Source: Fervidifonticultor_A tertius (GTDB taxonomy: Bacteria > Sysuimicrobiota > Sysuimicrobiia > Sysuimicrobiales > Humicultoraceae). From it: DNA of 64,000 nt. The notes under the pieces were generated by a model. That model did not search any database. It was not told where the DNA came from and saw nothing but the letters and a program-made list of their open reading frames with translations. The position numbers and the translations under genes are program-made. Position 1 is the first letter of the stretch; each line of letters starts with the position of its first letter. The DNA lies in NCBI GenBank assembly GCA_031459235.1, contig JAVKIY010000006.1, positions 1-64,000 of the forward strand. Reading direction: 5' to 3'. Below are positions 8,247 through 16,082 of the stretch, piece by piece.

Positions 8247-9275
8247 CTAGCCGCCCCAGACCTGCCGCATCACGCGCAGCGAGTTGCCGCCGATGATCTT
8301 CTTGACGTCCTCGGGCCTGTAGCCCCGCTCTAGCAGCCGGCGCGTGATCTTGGGCCAGTCGCCCAGGCCCTCCTCGAGCCCCTGCATCGCCGGGAACTCC
8401 GGGAACTTCTGGTGGAAACCGCCGGTGGTGCCCGGGTAGTGGCGCCGCAGCGAGGCCCGCAACTCCGGCGGGTAGGCGCCCTTCGTCGCCTCGGAGTCGG
8501 TGCCGATCGCGACGTGGTCCACTCCCACCAGGTTGACGGCGTAGTCGATGCAGTCCACGAACTCGTCGATCGTCGGCGGCGCCTCGCCCCCGCGCCAGTT
8601 CAGGGCCGGGAACGACGAGCAGCCCACCAGGCCCCCCCGCGCCGCGACGGCCTTCATTTGCTCGTCGCTGATGTTGCGCGGCACGGGCACGAGCGCGTAG
8701 GGGTTCGAGTGTGTGAACACGCACGGCTTCTCCGAGACCTCGATGGCCTCCAGCGAGGTGCGCCGTCCGACGTGGCTGAGGTCGATCAGGATGCCCACGC
8801 GGTTCATCTCGCGGATCACCGCGCGCCCGAACTTGCTGAGGCCCGCGTCGGTGTCCTCGAAGACGCCGTCGCCGATGTAGTTACGCGTGTTGTAGGTGAG
8901 CTGGACCGTCCGCACGCCCAGCCGCCAGAACGTCTCGACGCGCTCCAGACTCGACCCGATCGGCCGCGCGTTCTGGAAGGCCAGGATGATGCCGACGCGG
9001 CCCTCGTGCTTGAGCCGCTCGATGTGCGCGGCGCTCTCCACGATCGCCAGTTTGGGATCGCCCCGGACGACCGCGTAGTACTCCTCGATGCGGCGGACCG
9101 CGGCCTCGAAGTCGTCATCGGGCCAGGGCGTGGTCACGTTGAGCGCGGTGACGCCGGCGCGCTCCAGTCGGTCGGTGTAGCCGCGGCAGAAGAACGTCGT
9201 GCCGTCGATGACGATGGACTCGCGGTGCAGCGCTTCCGCGGCCGACGCGGCCGGCGCGGCGCTCGGTGTGACCAT
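8247..9275 (-). CDS. M19 membrane-dipeptidase-like protein lacking the first zinc-site residues
   Basis: Renal-dipeptidase-fold protein of 342 aa. Clear M19 landmarks are the LGVRTVQLTYNTRN segment, H in LIDLSHVGRR, H in CVFTHSNPYAL and D in VAIGTDSEA. However, the N-terminal HxD motif that binds the first zinc is replaced by VIDGTTFF, and the bridging Glu of the EGG motif is Gln in LAFQNARPI. It may bind one metal or act on a substrate other than a dipeptide. No signal peptide is obvious. Start is ATG with GAGGAGGGA just upstream. It is the last gene of the minus-strand importer operon, separated from the binding-protein gene by 91 bases that contain a strong hairpin. A second M19 protein at 50831-52015 has the same substitutions. 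Confidence 0.87.
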   Translation of the reverse strand: MVTPSAAPAASAAEALHRESIVIDGTTFFCRGYTDRLERAGVTALNVTTPWPDDDFEAAVRRIEEYYAVVRGDPKLAIVESAAHIERLKHEGRVGIILAFQNARPIGSSLERVETFWRLGVRTVQLTYNTRNYIGDGVFEDTDAGLSKFGRAVIREMNRVGILIDLSHVGRRTSLEAIEVSEKPCVFTHSNPYALVPVPRNISDEQMKAVAARGGLVGCSSFPALNWRGGEAPPTIDEFVDCIDYAVNLVGVDHVAIGTDSEATKGAYPPELRASLRRHYPGTTGGFHQKFPEFPAMQGLEEGLGDWPKITRRLLERGYRPEDVKKIIGGNSLRVMRQVWGG

Positions 9276-9327
9276 GGGGTCCCTCCTCGATGCGATTCGG
9301 TACGATTCGGTCGGGGTGCAAAACGGA

Positions 9328-9358
9328 CGCGGGGCCCGGGACGAGCCCGGGCCCCGCG
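9328..9358 (-). terminator. intercistronic hairpin after the binding-protein gene
   Basis: A perfect 13-bp GC-only stem (9328-9340 with 9346-9358) closes a 5-base loop, 8 bases past the stop of the binding-protein gene on the minus strand. A short T-rich stretch (TCCGTTTTG) follows. It is probably a partial terminator or RNA-stabilising element that lowers expression of the downstream M19 gene relative to the binding protein. Confidence 0.7.
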
Positions 9359-9366
9359 CGGCGTGC

Positions 9367-10908
9367 CTACCGCTTGTAGACCTTGGCGAAGTAGAGGAAC
9401 TGGTCCTTGTGCGGCCGCCACCCGGCCACGCTCTTGCTCGTCGCGTAGATGTCCGATGGCGCGAAGAGCGGAACGCCGGTGGGGTCGTCCTGGAGCAGCT
9501 CGCTGATCTGCCGGTAGATGCGCAACCGGTCCTGGTCGCTCGCCATCCCCGCGGCGCGCACCACCATCTCGTCGAAGTCCGGCCGGCACCAGTACGCGTA
9601 CCGGAAGTTGCACATGAACTGCACGAAGAAGTAGTGGGCGTCCGGCGGCGGCAGCGAGCCCGAGTAGAACATGTCGCGCAGGCCGAGCTGGGAGAGCTGG
9701 GTCAGGAACTCGCCTGGTTCGAGGACTACCTGGCGCGTCCGCACGCCAACCCGCAGGAGCTGCGCCGCGATGACCTCGCTGATCTCCTTGTCCTGCGCGT
9801 ACCGACCGTGCGGGTACTTGAACGTGATCTCGAACCCGTTGGGGAAGCCAGCCTCCGCCAGCATCCGCTTGGTCCGCTCGGGGTCATAGGGGTAGGGCTT
9901 CAGCCCCTGGATGTAGCCGAAGTACTCGGGGGTCAGCGGCTGAGCGTCGAGCTGGCGCGCACGTCCCTTCAGCACGGTCCGGATGATCGAGGGCGTGTCC
10001 ACCGCGTACTGCAGCGCCTGGCGGACCTTCTTGTTCTGGAGCGGCCCCTCCCACTTGGAGGCCGTCGTGAGTCGGAAGATGCGCATCCCGCGGATGGCGT
10101 GCACCGCCAGGTTCGGGTCGTTGCTGACGCGGTCCACCGCGTCGAGCGGAATCTCGATCCCCAGGTCGATATCACCTGCCTGTAGCGCGGCCACGCGCGC
10201 CGCGCCTTCGGGGATGGGCCGGAAGATCAGGCGCCGGATGCGCGGCGCCCCGCCCCAGTAGTCGGTGTTCGCCTCGAAGACCACGCGGTCGTCCTTCACC
10301 CACTCGACGAACTTGTAGGGGCCGGTGCCGACCGGCGCGGTGCAGAACCCGCGCAGCAGCCCCACCCGCTCGGTGTACTGGGGCGGGTACTGGAAGGAAC
10401 CGAGGGCGAGCGCCGACAGCATCAGCCGCTCGGAAGTCGGGCCCTTGCCCTTGATGTCCACAGTGTAGAGGTCGACGACCTCCACCCGGGAAAGGTGCGA
10501 GATGAACAGGGCCAGCGACGGTGCCCGCAGCATCTGCTCCAGGCTGTAACGCGCGCTGTTCGCGTTGAACTCCTCGCCGTTGGTGAAGCGCACGCCGCGG
10601 CGTAGGTGGACGCGCAGGGTGTCGGGCGCGGTCTTCTCCCAACGGATGGCGAGCTCGGGCGTGTAGCCGAGCGAGTCGGGCGAGAACTGGACCAGGCGCT
10701 CCACCACCTGGCCGCTCACGTTCTTGTCCTGCTGCGCCGTGCCGAACAGCGGCGAGAGGCATCGCGGGTCGAAACCCTGCGCCACGACCAGCGTGTCCTG
10801 CGGAACGCGCGGCGCGCCGCGGGCCGCCGGCAGGGCGCCCAGGCCCAGCGCGGCGAGCACCCCGACGGTCATCACCAGGCGGAGGATGTGCGTGCGACTC
10901 GATCTCAT
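9367..10908 (-). CDS. ABC transporter substrate-binding protein, family 5 (peptide/nickel type)
   Basis: Periplasmic binding protein of 513 aa of the SBP_bac_5 family. A Sec signal peptide (hydrophobic core about residues 8-25, cleavage near ALPAARGA) has no lipobox. The body shows family landmarks such as the RWEKTAPDTLRVHLRRGVRF segment and GTGPYKFVEW. Start is the ATG at 10908, preceded by AGGGGGG at good spacing; an open frame 24 codons longer has no signal peptide at its start. It follows permease genes DppC and DppB on the same strand, and precedes the M19 gene, so the imported ligand is probably a peptide-like or N-acyl compound. No ATPase gene is in the operon. Confidence 0.92.
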   Translation of the reverse strand: MRSSRTHILRLVMTVGVLAALGLGALPAARGAPRVPQDTLVVAQGFDPRCLSPLFGTAQQDKNVSGQVVERLVQFSPDSLGYTPELAIRWEKTAPDTLRVHLRRGVRFTNGEEFNANSARYSLEQMLRAPSLALFISHLSRVEVVDLYTVDIKGKGPTSERLMLSALALGSFQYPPQYTERVGLLRGFCTAPVGTGPYKFVEWVKDDRVVFEANTDYWGGAPRIRRLIFRPIPEGAARVAALQAGDIDLGIEIPLDAVDRVSNDPNLAVHAIRGMRIFRLTTASKWEGPLQNKKVRQALQYAVDTPSIIRTVLKGRARQLDAQPLTPEYFGYIQGLKPYPYDPERTKRMLAEAGFPNGFEITFKYPHGRYAQDKEISEVIAAQLLRVGVRTRQVVLEPGEFLTQLSQLGLRDMFYSGSLPPPDAHYFFVQFMCNFRYAYWCRPDFDEMVVRAAGMASDQDRLRIYRQISELLQDDPTGVPLFAPSDIYATSKSVAGWRPHKDQFLYFAKVYKR

Positions 10909-10933
10909 CGTAACCCCCCTTCGTGCGGATTCA

Positions 10934-11845
10934 CTACAACATGGCCCTGCGCGCGTGTGCCCGTGGATCGAGGACGTCACGCAGCCCGTCCCCGATGAAG
11001 TTCAGCGCCAGCACCACCAGGAAGATCCCCATCCCGGGGATCGTGGACACCCACCAGCCCTCGTAGATGTGGTTCCGGCCGTCGGCGATCATCGTGCCCC
11101 ACGAGGGCGTCGGCGGCTGGATGCCCAGCCCGAGGAACGAGACGGCCGACTCGAGCAGCAGCAGCCGGGCGATCTCGAACGTGGTCAGAATCACCATGGG
11201 CGTCGCCAGGTTCGGCAGGACATGGCGGAAGATCAGCCGCGACTCGCGCCCCCCCAGCGCCCGCGCGGCCTCCACGTACTGCGCCGCGACCACGACCAGC
11301 GTCGAGCCGCGGATGATGCGCGCGTAGTGCGCCCACGCGGGGACCCCCAGCACCACGATCAGCATCGGCAAGCTCGTGCCGAGCACCGCGATGATCGCGA
11401 TAACGAGTAGAATGAGCGGGAAGGCGAGCTGGACGTCCACCAGCCGCATCACGATCACGTCCGCCAGCCCGCCGCGGTAGCCCGCCACGACCCCGGCGGT
11501 GACGCCGATGAGCGCGGCCAGCGTCACCGCGCTCAACGCCACGAAGAGCGAGAACCGGCCACCGTACATCATGCGGCTGAGAATGTCGCGGCCCAGGTTG
11601 TCGGTCCCCAGCGGGTGCGCCCACCGGCCCCCCGCGAGCAGCGCCGGGGGGACAAGCCGCGCGTCCAGGTCCGACCACGCCGGCGGGTGCGGGAGCCACG
11701 CCACCGGCCACAGCGCCGCGACCACCACCGGCACGAGCAGGACGAGCCCCGCGACCGCCATGCGGTCGCGGAGAAACGCGCGGACCGCCCGCCGCCGGCG
11801 CGGCACCGCGACCGCGACCTGCCGCGGCAGGACCGTCGCGCTCAC
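10934..11845 (-). CDS. ABC transporter permease, DppC family
   Basis: Inner-membrane permease of 303 aa with the DppC/OppC layout: an N-terminal TM helix (about 28-48), the LGTDNLGRDILSRMMYGGR signature, and a BPD_transp_1 domain with five more helices. The EAA-type loop that contacts the ATPase reads YVEAARALGGRESRLIFRH. The C-terminal motif SFLGLGIQPPTPSWG is diagnostic of the family. Start is GTG, 1 base after the DppB stop, so the two permeases are co-translated. It forms a heterodimer with the DppB protein encoded upstream. Confidence 0.94.
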   Translation of the reverse strand: MSATVLPRQVAVAVPRRRRAVRAFLRDRMAVAGLVLLVPVVVAALWPVAWLPHPPAWSDLDARLVPPALLAGGRWAHPLGTDNLGRDILSRMMYGGRFSLFVALSAVTLAALIGVTAGVVAGYRGGLADVIVMRLVDVQLAFPLILLVIAIIAVLGTSLPMLIVVLGVPAWAHYARIIRGSTLVVVAAQYVEAARALGGRESRLIFRHVLPNLATPMVILTTFEIARLLLLESAVSFLGLGIQPPTPSWGTMIADGRNHIYEGWWVSTIPGMGIFLVVLALNFIGDGLRDVLDPRAHARRAML

Positions 11846-11846
11846 G

Positions 11847-12764
11847 TCAGTCCGCCACCCGGATCCGCGGGTCCACGATGACGTAGACCACGTCGGCCAG
11901 CAGGTTGATGACGACGAACAGCACCGCGGTGACCATCACGGTGACCTGGACCACGGGGAAGTCGCGCGTGTAGATCGCCTGCACCGCCAGGCGGCCCACG
12001 CCGGGCCAGGAGAACACCGTCTCGGTCACCACCGCGCCCGACAGCAGGGTGCCGAACTGCAGCGCGACGATGGTGACGACCGGGATCAGCGCGTTGCGCA
12101 ACGCGTGCCCGGCCACGACCCGCGCGCGCGTGAGCCCCTTTGCCCGCGCCGTGCGGACGAAGTCCTCGCCCAGCACCTCCAGCATGGCGCCGCGGGCGAA
12201 CCGCGCGACCACCGCGATCTGGTAGGCGGCCAGCGTGGCGGCCGGCAGGATGAGCTGCGCGAGCGTGCCGCGGCCGCCGGTCGGCAGCAGCTTGAGGTGC
12301 GCGCCGAAGACAATGATCGCCACCAGCCCCAGGTAGAAGCCGGGAATCGCCTGCCCCACCAGCGCCGAGCCGCGCACAAGCCCGTCGAAGCCGGAGTTGG
12401 GGCGCAGGGCCGCCACAACCCCCACCGGCAGCCCGATCGCCAGCGCCAGAAGCAGCGCCGCCGCCGTCAGCTCGAGCGTGGCCGGCAACCGTTCCACGAA
12501 CAACGAGAGCGCCGACTGCCGGTAGCGCAGCGAGAGGCCGAAGTCGCCCCGCAGCGCCCGGCCGAGGAAACGCGCGTACTGCACGTAGATCGGCCGGTCG
12601 AGCCCCAACTCCGCGCGCATCTCGGCCACGGCCTCGGCGGTGGCCGCCTCGCCGAGCAAGATGACCACCGGGTCGCCGGTGAGCCGCACCAGCCCGAAGA
12701 CGACGACCGAGACGCCGAGCAGGACGACGAGCAGCTGGGCGAACCGTCGGAGCAGGAACCGCAC
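11847..12764 (-). CDS. ABC transporter permease, DppB family
   Basis: Inner-membrane permease of 305 aa, DppB/OppB type. The N-terminal helix (residues about 8-30) is followed by the periplasmic AELGLDRPIYVQYARFL segment and a BPD_transp_1 domain. The coupling loop reads EDFVRTARAKGLTRARVV, and the C-terminus ends VYVIVDPRIRVAD, close to the usual family ending. Start is GTG, 6 bases after the stop of the desuccinylase-like gene. It pairs with the DppC-type permease directly downstream; the ATP-binding subunits must come from another locus. Confidence 0.94.
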   Translation of the reverse strand: MRFLLRRFAQLLVVLLGVSVVVFGLVRLTGDPVVILLGEAATAEAVAEMRAELGLDRPIYVQYARFLGRALRGDFGLSLRYRQSALSLFVERLPATLELTAAALLLALAIGLPVGVVAALRPNSGFDGLVRGSALVGQAIPGFYLGLVAIIVFGAHLKLLPTGGRGTLAQLILPAATLAAYQIAVVARFARGAMLEVLGEDFVRTARAKGLTRARVVAGHALRNALIPVVTIVALQFGTLLSGAVVTETVFSWPGVGRLAVQAIYTRDFPVVQVTVMVTAVLFVVINLLADVVYVIVDPRIRVAD

Positions 12765-12770
12765 GCCTCG

Positions 12771-13775
12771 CTAGGCCTCCCGCGCCGGCCCCCAGCCGGC
12801 ATTCGGCCGCGTGAGGTCGGCGAGCCCGTACGCCCAGTAGCCCGGGCGCACCGGGTACGACCGCGCCACGAGCGTCCAGGCGCCCCGACACGGCGCGCGC
12901 AGTACCTCGAGCTCCTCGAAGGAGTACGGACTGATGACGCGCCCCGCGACCGCGCCGGCGTCGACCTCGCGGTGCAGCCCGTCGGGGCCAACCTCGGCCT
13001 GCAGGTAGCCGCCCACCGAGGGGTTGACGCGGATGTGGCGGTCGTAGTGCAGGTACCGGTCGAGCCGGATCGGGTCGCCCGGAAGCATCCCGATCGCGCG
13101 CATCGCGCTCATCATGCCCTCGACCACTTCCTCGATCCATCGCTCCTCGAGCTCGGGGGCGAAGCCGACCCCGCCGATCTCGACAACGATCGGCACGACG
13201 CCGAGCTTGGCGCCGGCGTAGCCCACCGACGAGCGCGGCCCAGGAAACCCGACGATGTCGCGGTGGTAGATCGCCGGGCACCCGAACGCCTGCGCCATCA
13301 CCCCCGCTTGCCGCACCTGATCGGCGGTCGGCAGGTCCTTGGGCCACACGACGGTGTGGAAGACGGCCCACGCGAGCCCGAGGTGCATGTCGATCAGGTA
13401 CTGGCACGGCTGGAGCACATGCTCGGTGATCGTCTTCGCGAGCTGGTCGCCGATCCACGTGTAGTGCCCCGGGAAGATGCGGTTGAGGTCCGGGGAATCG
13501 GACTCGTCGGGCGTGTTCCGGGTCATGTGGTTGAGCGCGGGCGGGTTCCCGACGGGCACAGCGAGCACGCGGCCGGCCAGTGCCTTCGGGTCGAGGCGTC
13601 CGACGAACCGCCGCACCATCTCGATCGACATCCACTCGCAGCCGTGCAGCGTCGAGAGGACGGCGAGCGTCGGCCCGTCCCGCGCGCCCCGTATCTCGTG
13701 GACGGGTAGCGCGATCTCGCCGCCGTGCAGGTCCACCGTCACAGGGACTCTGCGGAACGTCTTGGCTGGGGTCAC
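12771..13775 (-). CDS. succinylglutamate desuccinylase/aspartoacylase family hydrolase
   Basis: Zinc carboxypeptidase-fold hydrolase of 334 aa in the AstE/AspA group, which removes acyl groups from N-acyl amino acids. Zinc ligands are visible as HxxE in STLHGCEWMS and His in YLIDMHLGLAW; the substrate motif DLNRIFPG is present. I place the start at the GTG at 13775 because GGGAGGTGG lies 6 bases upstream; a longer frame from 13829 lacks a ribosome binding site. It is the first gene of a five-gene minus-strand operon (this gene, DppB, DppC, binding protein, M19), which suggests that the imported substrate is an N-acylated amino acid or small peptide cleaved in the cytoplasm. Confidence 0.87.
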   Translation of the reverse strand: MTPAKTFRRVPVTVDLHGGEIALPVHEIRGARDGPTLAVLSTLHGCEWMSIEMVRRFVGRLDPKALAGRVLAVPVGNPPALNHMTRNTPDESDSPDLNRIFPGHYTWIGDQLAKTITEHVLQPCQYLIDMHLGLAWAVFHTVVWPKDLPTADQVRQAGVMAQAFGCPAIYHRDIVGFPGPRSSVGYAGAKLGVVPIVVEIGGVGFAPELEERWIEEVVEGMMSAMRAIGMLPGDPIRLDRYLHYDRHIRVNPSVGGYLQAEVGPDGLHREVDAGAVAGRVISPYSFEELEVLRAPCRGAWTLVARSYPVRPGYWAYGLADLTRPNAGWGPAREA

Positions 13776-13921
13776 GTACCACCTCCCGGGAGCTTCCAGC
13801 GAGCGCGGCGTCCTTCTCCAATACGGCACGGCGCGCGCTGTCTCCTTCGGCGTCCGCAGGAGCGGCGTCAGCGCCGGGACGGCATGGCGGAACGCCGTCG
13901 TGTGCGTTCGGGGCGGCGGTG

Positions 13922-14953
13922 TTACGACAGCGGGGAGACCGAAAACCGCAGGACGACCGACGCGACCAGCAGCGCGAGCGCGACGCCGCCGAAGACGGCC
14001 GCGACCTCAGTCGGCCGGCGCTCCCACCCGATCGTGCGGGCCAGGTGGCGGTAGACCGTGCGCAGCCGGCCCGCCTCGTCGGCCCGGAAGTACTCGCCGC
14101 CGGTGGCGTCGGCGATCGCGCGCAGCGTCGGCTCGTCGAGCACGCCGAAATAGCCGCTGCGCAGGAACGCCGGGTCGGTGTCGGTGCCGACGCCCACGGT
14201 GTAGACGCGCACGCCGCGGCGCCGCGCCTCGGCCGCGGCCTCTAGCGGCGGGACGCCGTCGCTCGCGCGGCCGTCGGAGAGGAGGACGGCGATCGCCCGC
14301 GGACGGCTCTGGGGCACGGGTCCGGCCGGCGCGTCGCCGGGTCGACCCGGGGCTCCCGGCATTCCAGGGAACGGCGAGCCCTGGTAGGGTGAGAACCACG
14401 ACGGCGGCGGCGCCGGGACATCCTCGCCCAGCACCACGTTCACGCCCTCCCACAGGCCGGTGCCGAGCTGCGTGCGCAGCTCCAGCGAAAGGTGCGCGAT
14501 CGCCTCGCGCAACCGCTGGCGGTCGTCGGTGAGCGGGACTACAACCGTGACCTGGCTCCCGAACGTCACCAGGGTGACCCGCGACGCGCGGGGCAGGCCG
14601 GCGACGAAGTCGAGCGCCGCGGCCTTGGACGCTTCAAAGCGCGTGGGGAGGATGTCGGTCTCGTCCATACTGCGGCTGACGTCGATGATGACGGCCACCG
14701 GATGACCCGTGGGCACCGGCCAGGGCACGACCGGCCCCGCGGCCCCGAGCACCACAACGGCCAGCGCCGCCGCGAAGAGCGCGGCGGCGGCGTGCCGGCG
14801 ACGCCCCGCGCGCGCCGCGACCTCGGCAATGAGGGCCAGTGGGTAGGCGACCGGCCCGCGGCGCGGTGGGCGCGCGTGCGCCCGAACGTAGAGCGCCCCC
14901 AGCCCGGCCACGACCGCGAGGCCCCAGAGCAGCGCGGGATAGGTCCAGGTCAC
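13922..14953 (-). CDS. VWA-domain membrane protein (BatA-like)
   Basis: Membrane-anchored von Willebrand factor A protein of 343 aa. Two N-terminal TM helices (about residues 5-23 and 48-68) precede a VWA domain with the metal-ion site DVSRSMDETD and the later LLSDGRASDG. A final TM helix near the C-terminus (AAVFGGVALALLVASVVLRF) makes this the Bat-like layout of helix-helix-VWA-helix. The family is tied to protein complex assembly and stress tolerance, but no MoxR ATPase or other Bat genes are nearby. The GTG start overlaps the stop of the upstream Cys-rich gene in GTGA (14950-14953), which fixes the start and indicates coupled translation. Confidence 0.83.
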   Translation of the reverse strand: MTWTYPALLWGLAVVAGLGALYVRAHARPPRRGPVAYPLALIAEVAARAGRRRHAAAALFAAALAVVVLGAAGPVVPWPVPTGHPVAVIIDVSRSMDETDILPTRFEASKAAALDFVAGLPRASRVTLVTFGSQVTVVVPLTDDRQRLREAIAHLSLELRTQLGTGLWEGVNVVLGEDVPAPPPSWFSPYQGSPFPGMPGAPGRPGDAPAGPVPQSRPRAIAVLLSDGRASDGVPPLEAAAEARRRGVRVYTVGVGTDTDPAFLRSGYFGVLDEPTLRAIADATGGEYFRADEAGRLRTVYRHLARTIGWERRPTEVAAVFGGVALALLVASVVLRFSVSPLS

Positions 14954-15282
14954 GGCGAGACCGCCGGGGCGAGGGCCATAGCCGTATCGTACCACGCGTC
15001 ACCCCAGGCGTCCGCCTGTCGGCGCAGCGCCTCTGCGCGCGCGTTCCGCCGGCCGCGCCGCACCGCCTCCCGGGGCGGCCGGTAGCCGACCAGTTTGCCG
15101 CAGTGGCACAGGTAGCAGCGCGCGCCGCCGCACCCGAAGGCGGGACGCTTGCGAAAGCAGCCCGCGGCCGCGCGGCGGTCGTGCGTGTAGTCGGTCGAAC
15201 CGGACGGGATGTCGCTGAAGCGGCGCCGAGAGGCGCGCCGCCGGGCGAGCATGAAGGGCAGGTCGTTGTGCCAGCGTCGCAT
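14950..15282 (-). CDS. small Cys-rich conserved hypothetical protein
   Basis: Basic protein of 110 aa that I cannot assign to a named family. The centre holds CFRKRPAFGCGGARCYLCHCGK, five cysteines and one histidine spaced like a metal-binding knuckle; the N-terminus is Arg-rich (MRRWHNDLP then a run of Arg). Similar short proteins with an FRKR...GCG...RC..CH pattern occur in many GC-rich genomes without known function. The ATG at 15282 has GAGGAGG 7 bases upstream, an ideal ribosome binding site. The stop overlaps the VWA gene start (GTGA), so it is very likely expressed with it. Nucleic-acid binding or a zinc structural role are guesses only. Confidence 0.6.
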   Translation of the reverse strand: MRRWHNDLPFMLARRRASRRRFSDIPSGSTDYTHDRRAAAGCFRKRPAFGCGGARCYLCHCGKLVGYRPPREAVRRGRRNARAEALRRQADAWGDAWYDTAMALAPAVSP

Positions 15283-15302
15283 GATACGCCCTCCTCGGGC
15301 TG

Positions 15303-15328
15303 TCATAGCATCATGCGGATTACCTCCT
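15303..15328 (-). other. minimal ORF (Met-Met-Leu-stop) behind a perfect Shine-Dalgarno
   Basis: On the minus strand AGGAGGT (15328-15322) is followed at normal spacing by ATG ATG CTA TGA (15314-15303). It ends 20 bases before the ATG of the Cys-rich gene. It may be a leader mini-ORF that modulates translation of that gene, or the leftover start of a lost gene. Confidence 0.3.
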
Positions 15329-15371
15329 CGGGCCGGGGGCCGGCCACGTTCCGGACTGCGAGGCTTTGATG

Positions 15372-15693
15372 CTACGAGAAGATCGGAGCGGGATCAAGCG
15401 CAAACCCCGGGAGGATGGGCTCCAGCGACACCGGACCCGCCGGCTCCGCCACCCGCACGTCCTGGTCGGGCTCGTGCACCTCGACGGCCCGGCGCTCGGG
15501 GTCGAGGAGCACGGCGAGCCGCGCGCCGTTTGCGAGGTACGCCTGCATCTTCGCGCGCAGGTCGCGCAGCGCGTCAATCCGAGATCGGATCCCCGGACGG
15601 CGCTTGCTCGATCTGCAGGCCGGGGTTCCGGCGGGACAGATCGAGGATCTCCTGATCGGTCGGCGGCGCGGCCAGTCTGAGGCTGATGGCCAT
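15372..15693 (-). pseudogene. Uma2-family (DUF820) nuclease remnant with internal deletion
   Basis: The ATG at 15693 has GGGGGAGG at good spacing and begins MAISLRLAAPPTDQEILDL, a standard Uma2 N-terminus; this frame stops after 39 codons at 15574. A different frame then carries the Uma2 C-terminus: DLRAKMQAYLANGARLAVLL, then DPERRAVEVHEP and ILPGFALDPAPIF before TAG at 15372. The catalytic core between the two (roughly 90-100 residues with the PD-(D/E)XK site) is missing. The gene therefore suffered an internal deletion that also broke the frame. The family is common in cyanobacteria, Chloroflexi and other bacteria as accessory endonuclease-like genes. Confidence 0.75.
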
Positions 15694-15796
15694 GGGTTGC
15701 CTCCCCCGACGCCGTGAGCAGATTGTAGCACGAGGCCCCCACCTCTTGGGGGGGCGCGGTGCCCGTGGTGCCCCTCCCGATTATCCGGGGCGGCTC

Positions 15797-15893
15797 CCGA
15801 AGGTCGCTGGCGTCTACGTCTTCGGCCGGCGCTGGGGGGCACGGCTTCGAGGCTCTGCACGTGGGCAAGGCGAACCACATCCGAGGCCGGGTG
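15797..15893 (+). pseudogene. GIY-YIG nuclease remnant, frameshifted
   Basis: One frame reads PKVAGVYVFGRRWG (GIY half-motif as GVY); after a one-base shift the next frame reads FEALHVGKANHIRGRV, the YIG half-motif as HVG with the usual following helix. Together they match the start of a small GIY-YIG endonuclease, but no frame continues. This sits in the 389-base interval between the Uma2 remnant start and the sugar-binding-protein gene. The rest of that interval (15694-15796 and 15894-16082) shows no gene I can support; it ends in the ribosome binding site of the next gene. Confidence 0.5.
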
Positions 15894-16082
15894 CCGGGGA
15901 CGACGACCTGAAGCTGCCGCTCGAGTTGCCCCGCCGGCTGCTGGAACGACGCAGCCCTCCCCCGTAGCGAGCGGCCTCACGCAGGGAGCCGCGGGGACCC
16001 GCCCGAAGTGTTGCATGCTGGCGCGGGGTCGGCTCGCGGCTCCGGCCCCGCCAAATCCACCACCCCAGGGGAGGTGGCGTGC

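Noticed and set aside
13776..13921. Possible glycine riboswitch because of CGCCGAAGGAG on the minus strand
   Set aside because: The other conserved glycine-aptamer parts (GGAGAG start and the AGGCAAAAGGAC-type end) are not found in order, and no glycine-cleavage or glycine-transport gene is evident.
13922..15282. Reading the VWA gene as part of a complete Bat/MoxR aerotolerance operon
   Set aside because: No MoxR AAA+ ATPase, DUF58 or second VWA gene is nearby; only one VWA protein and an unrelated small Cys-rich protein are present.
15894..16082. Continuation of the GIY-YIG or another gene before the sugar-binding-protein gene
   Set aside because: The frames give only short basic or Pro-rich peptides with no family motif; just the ribosome binding site near 16065-16075 is supportable.
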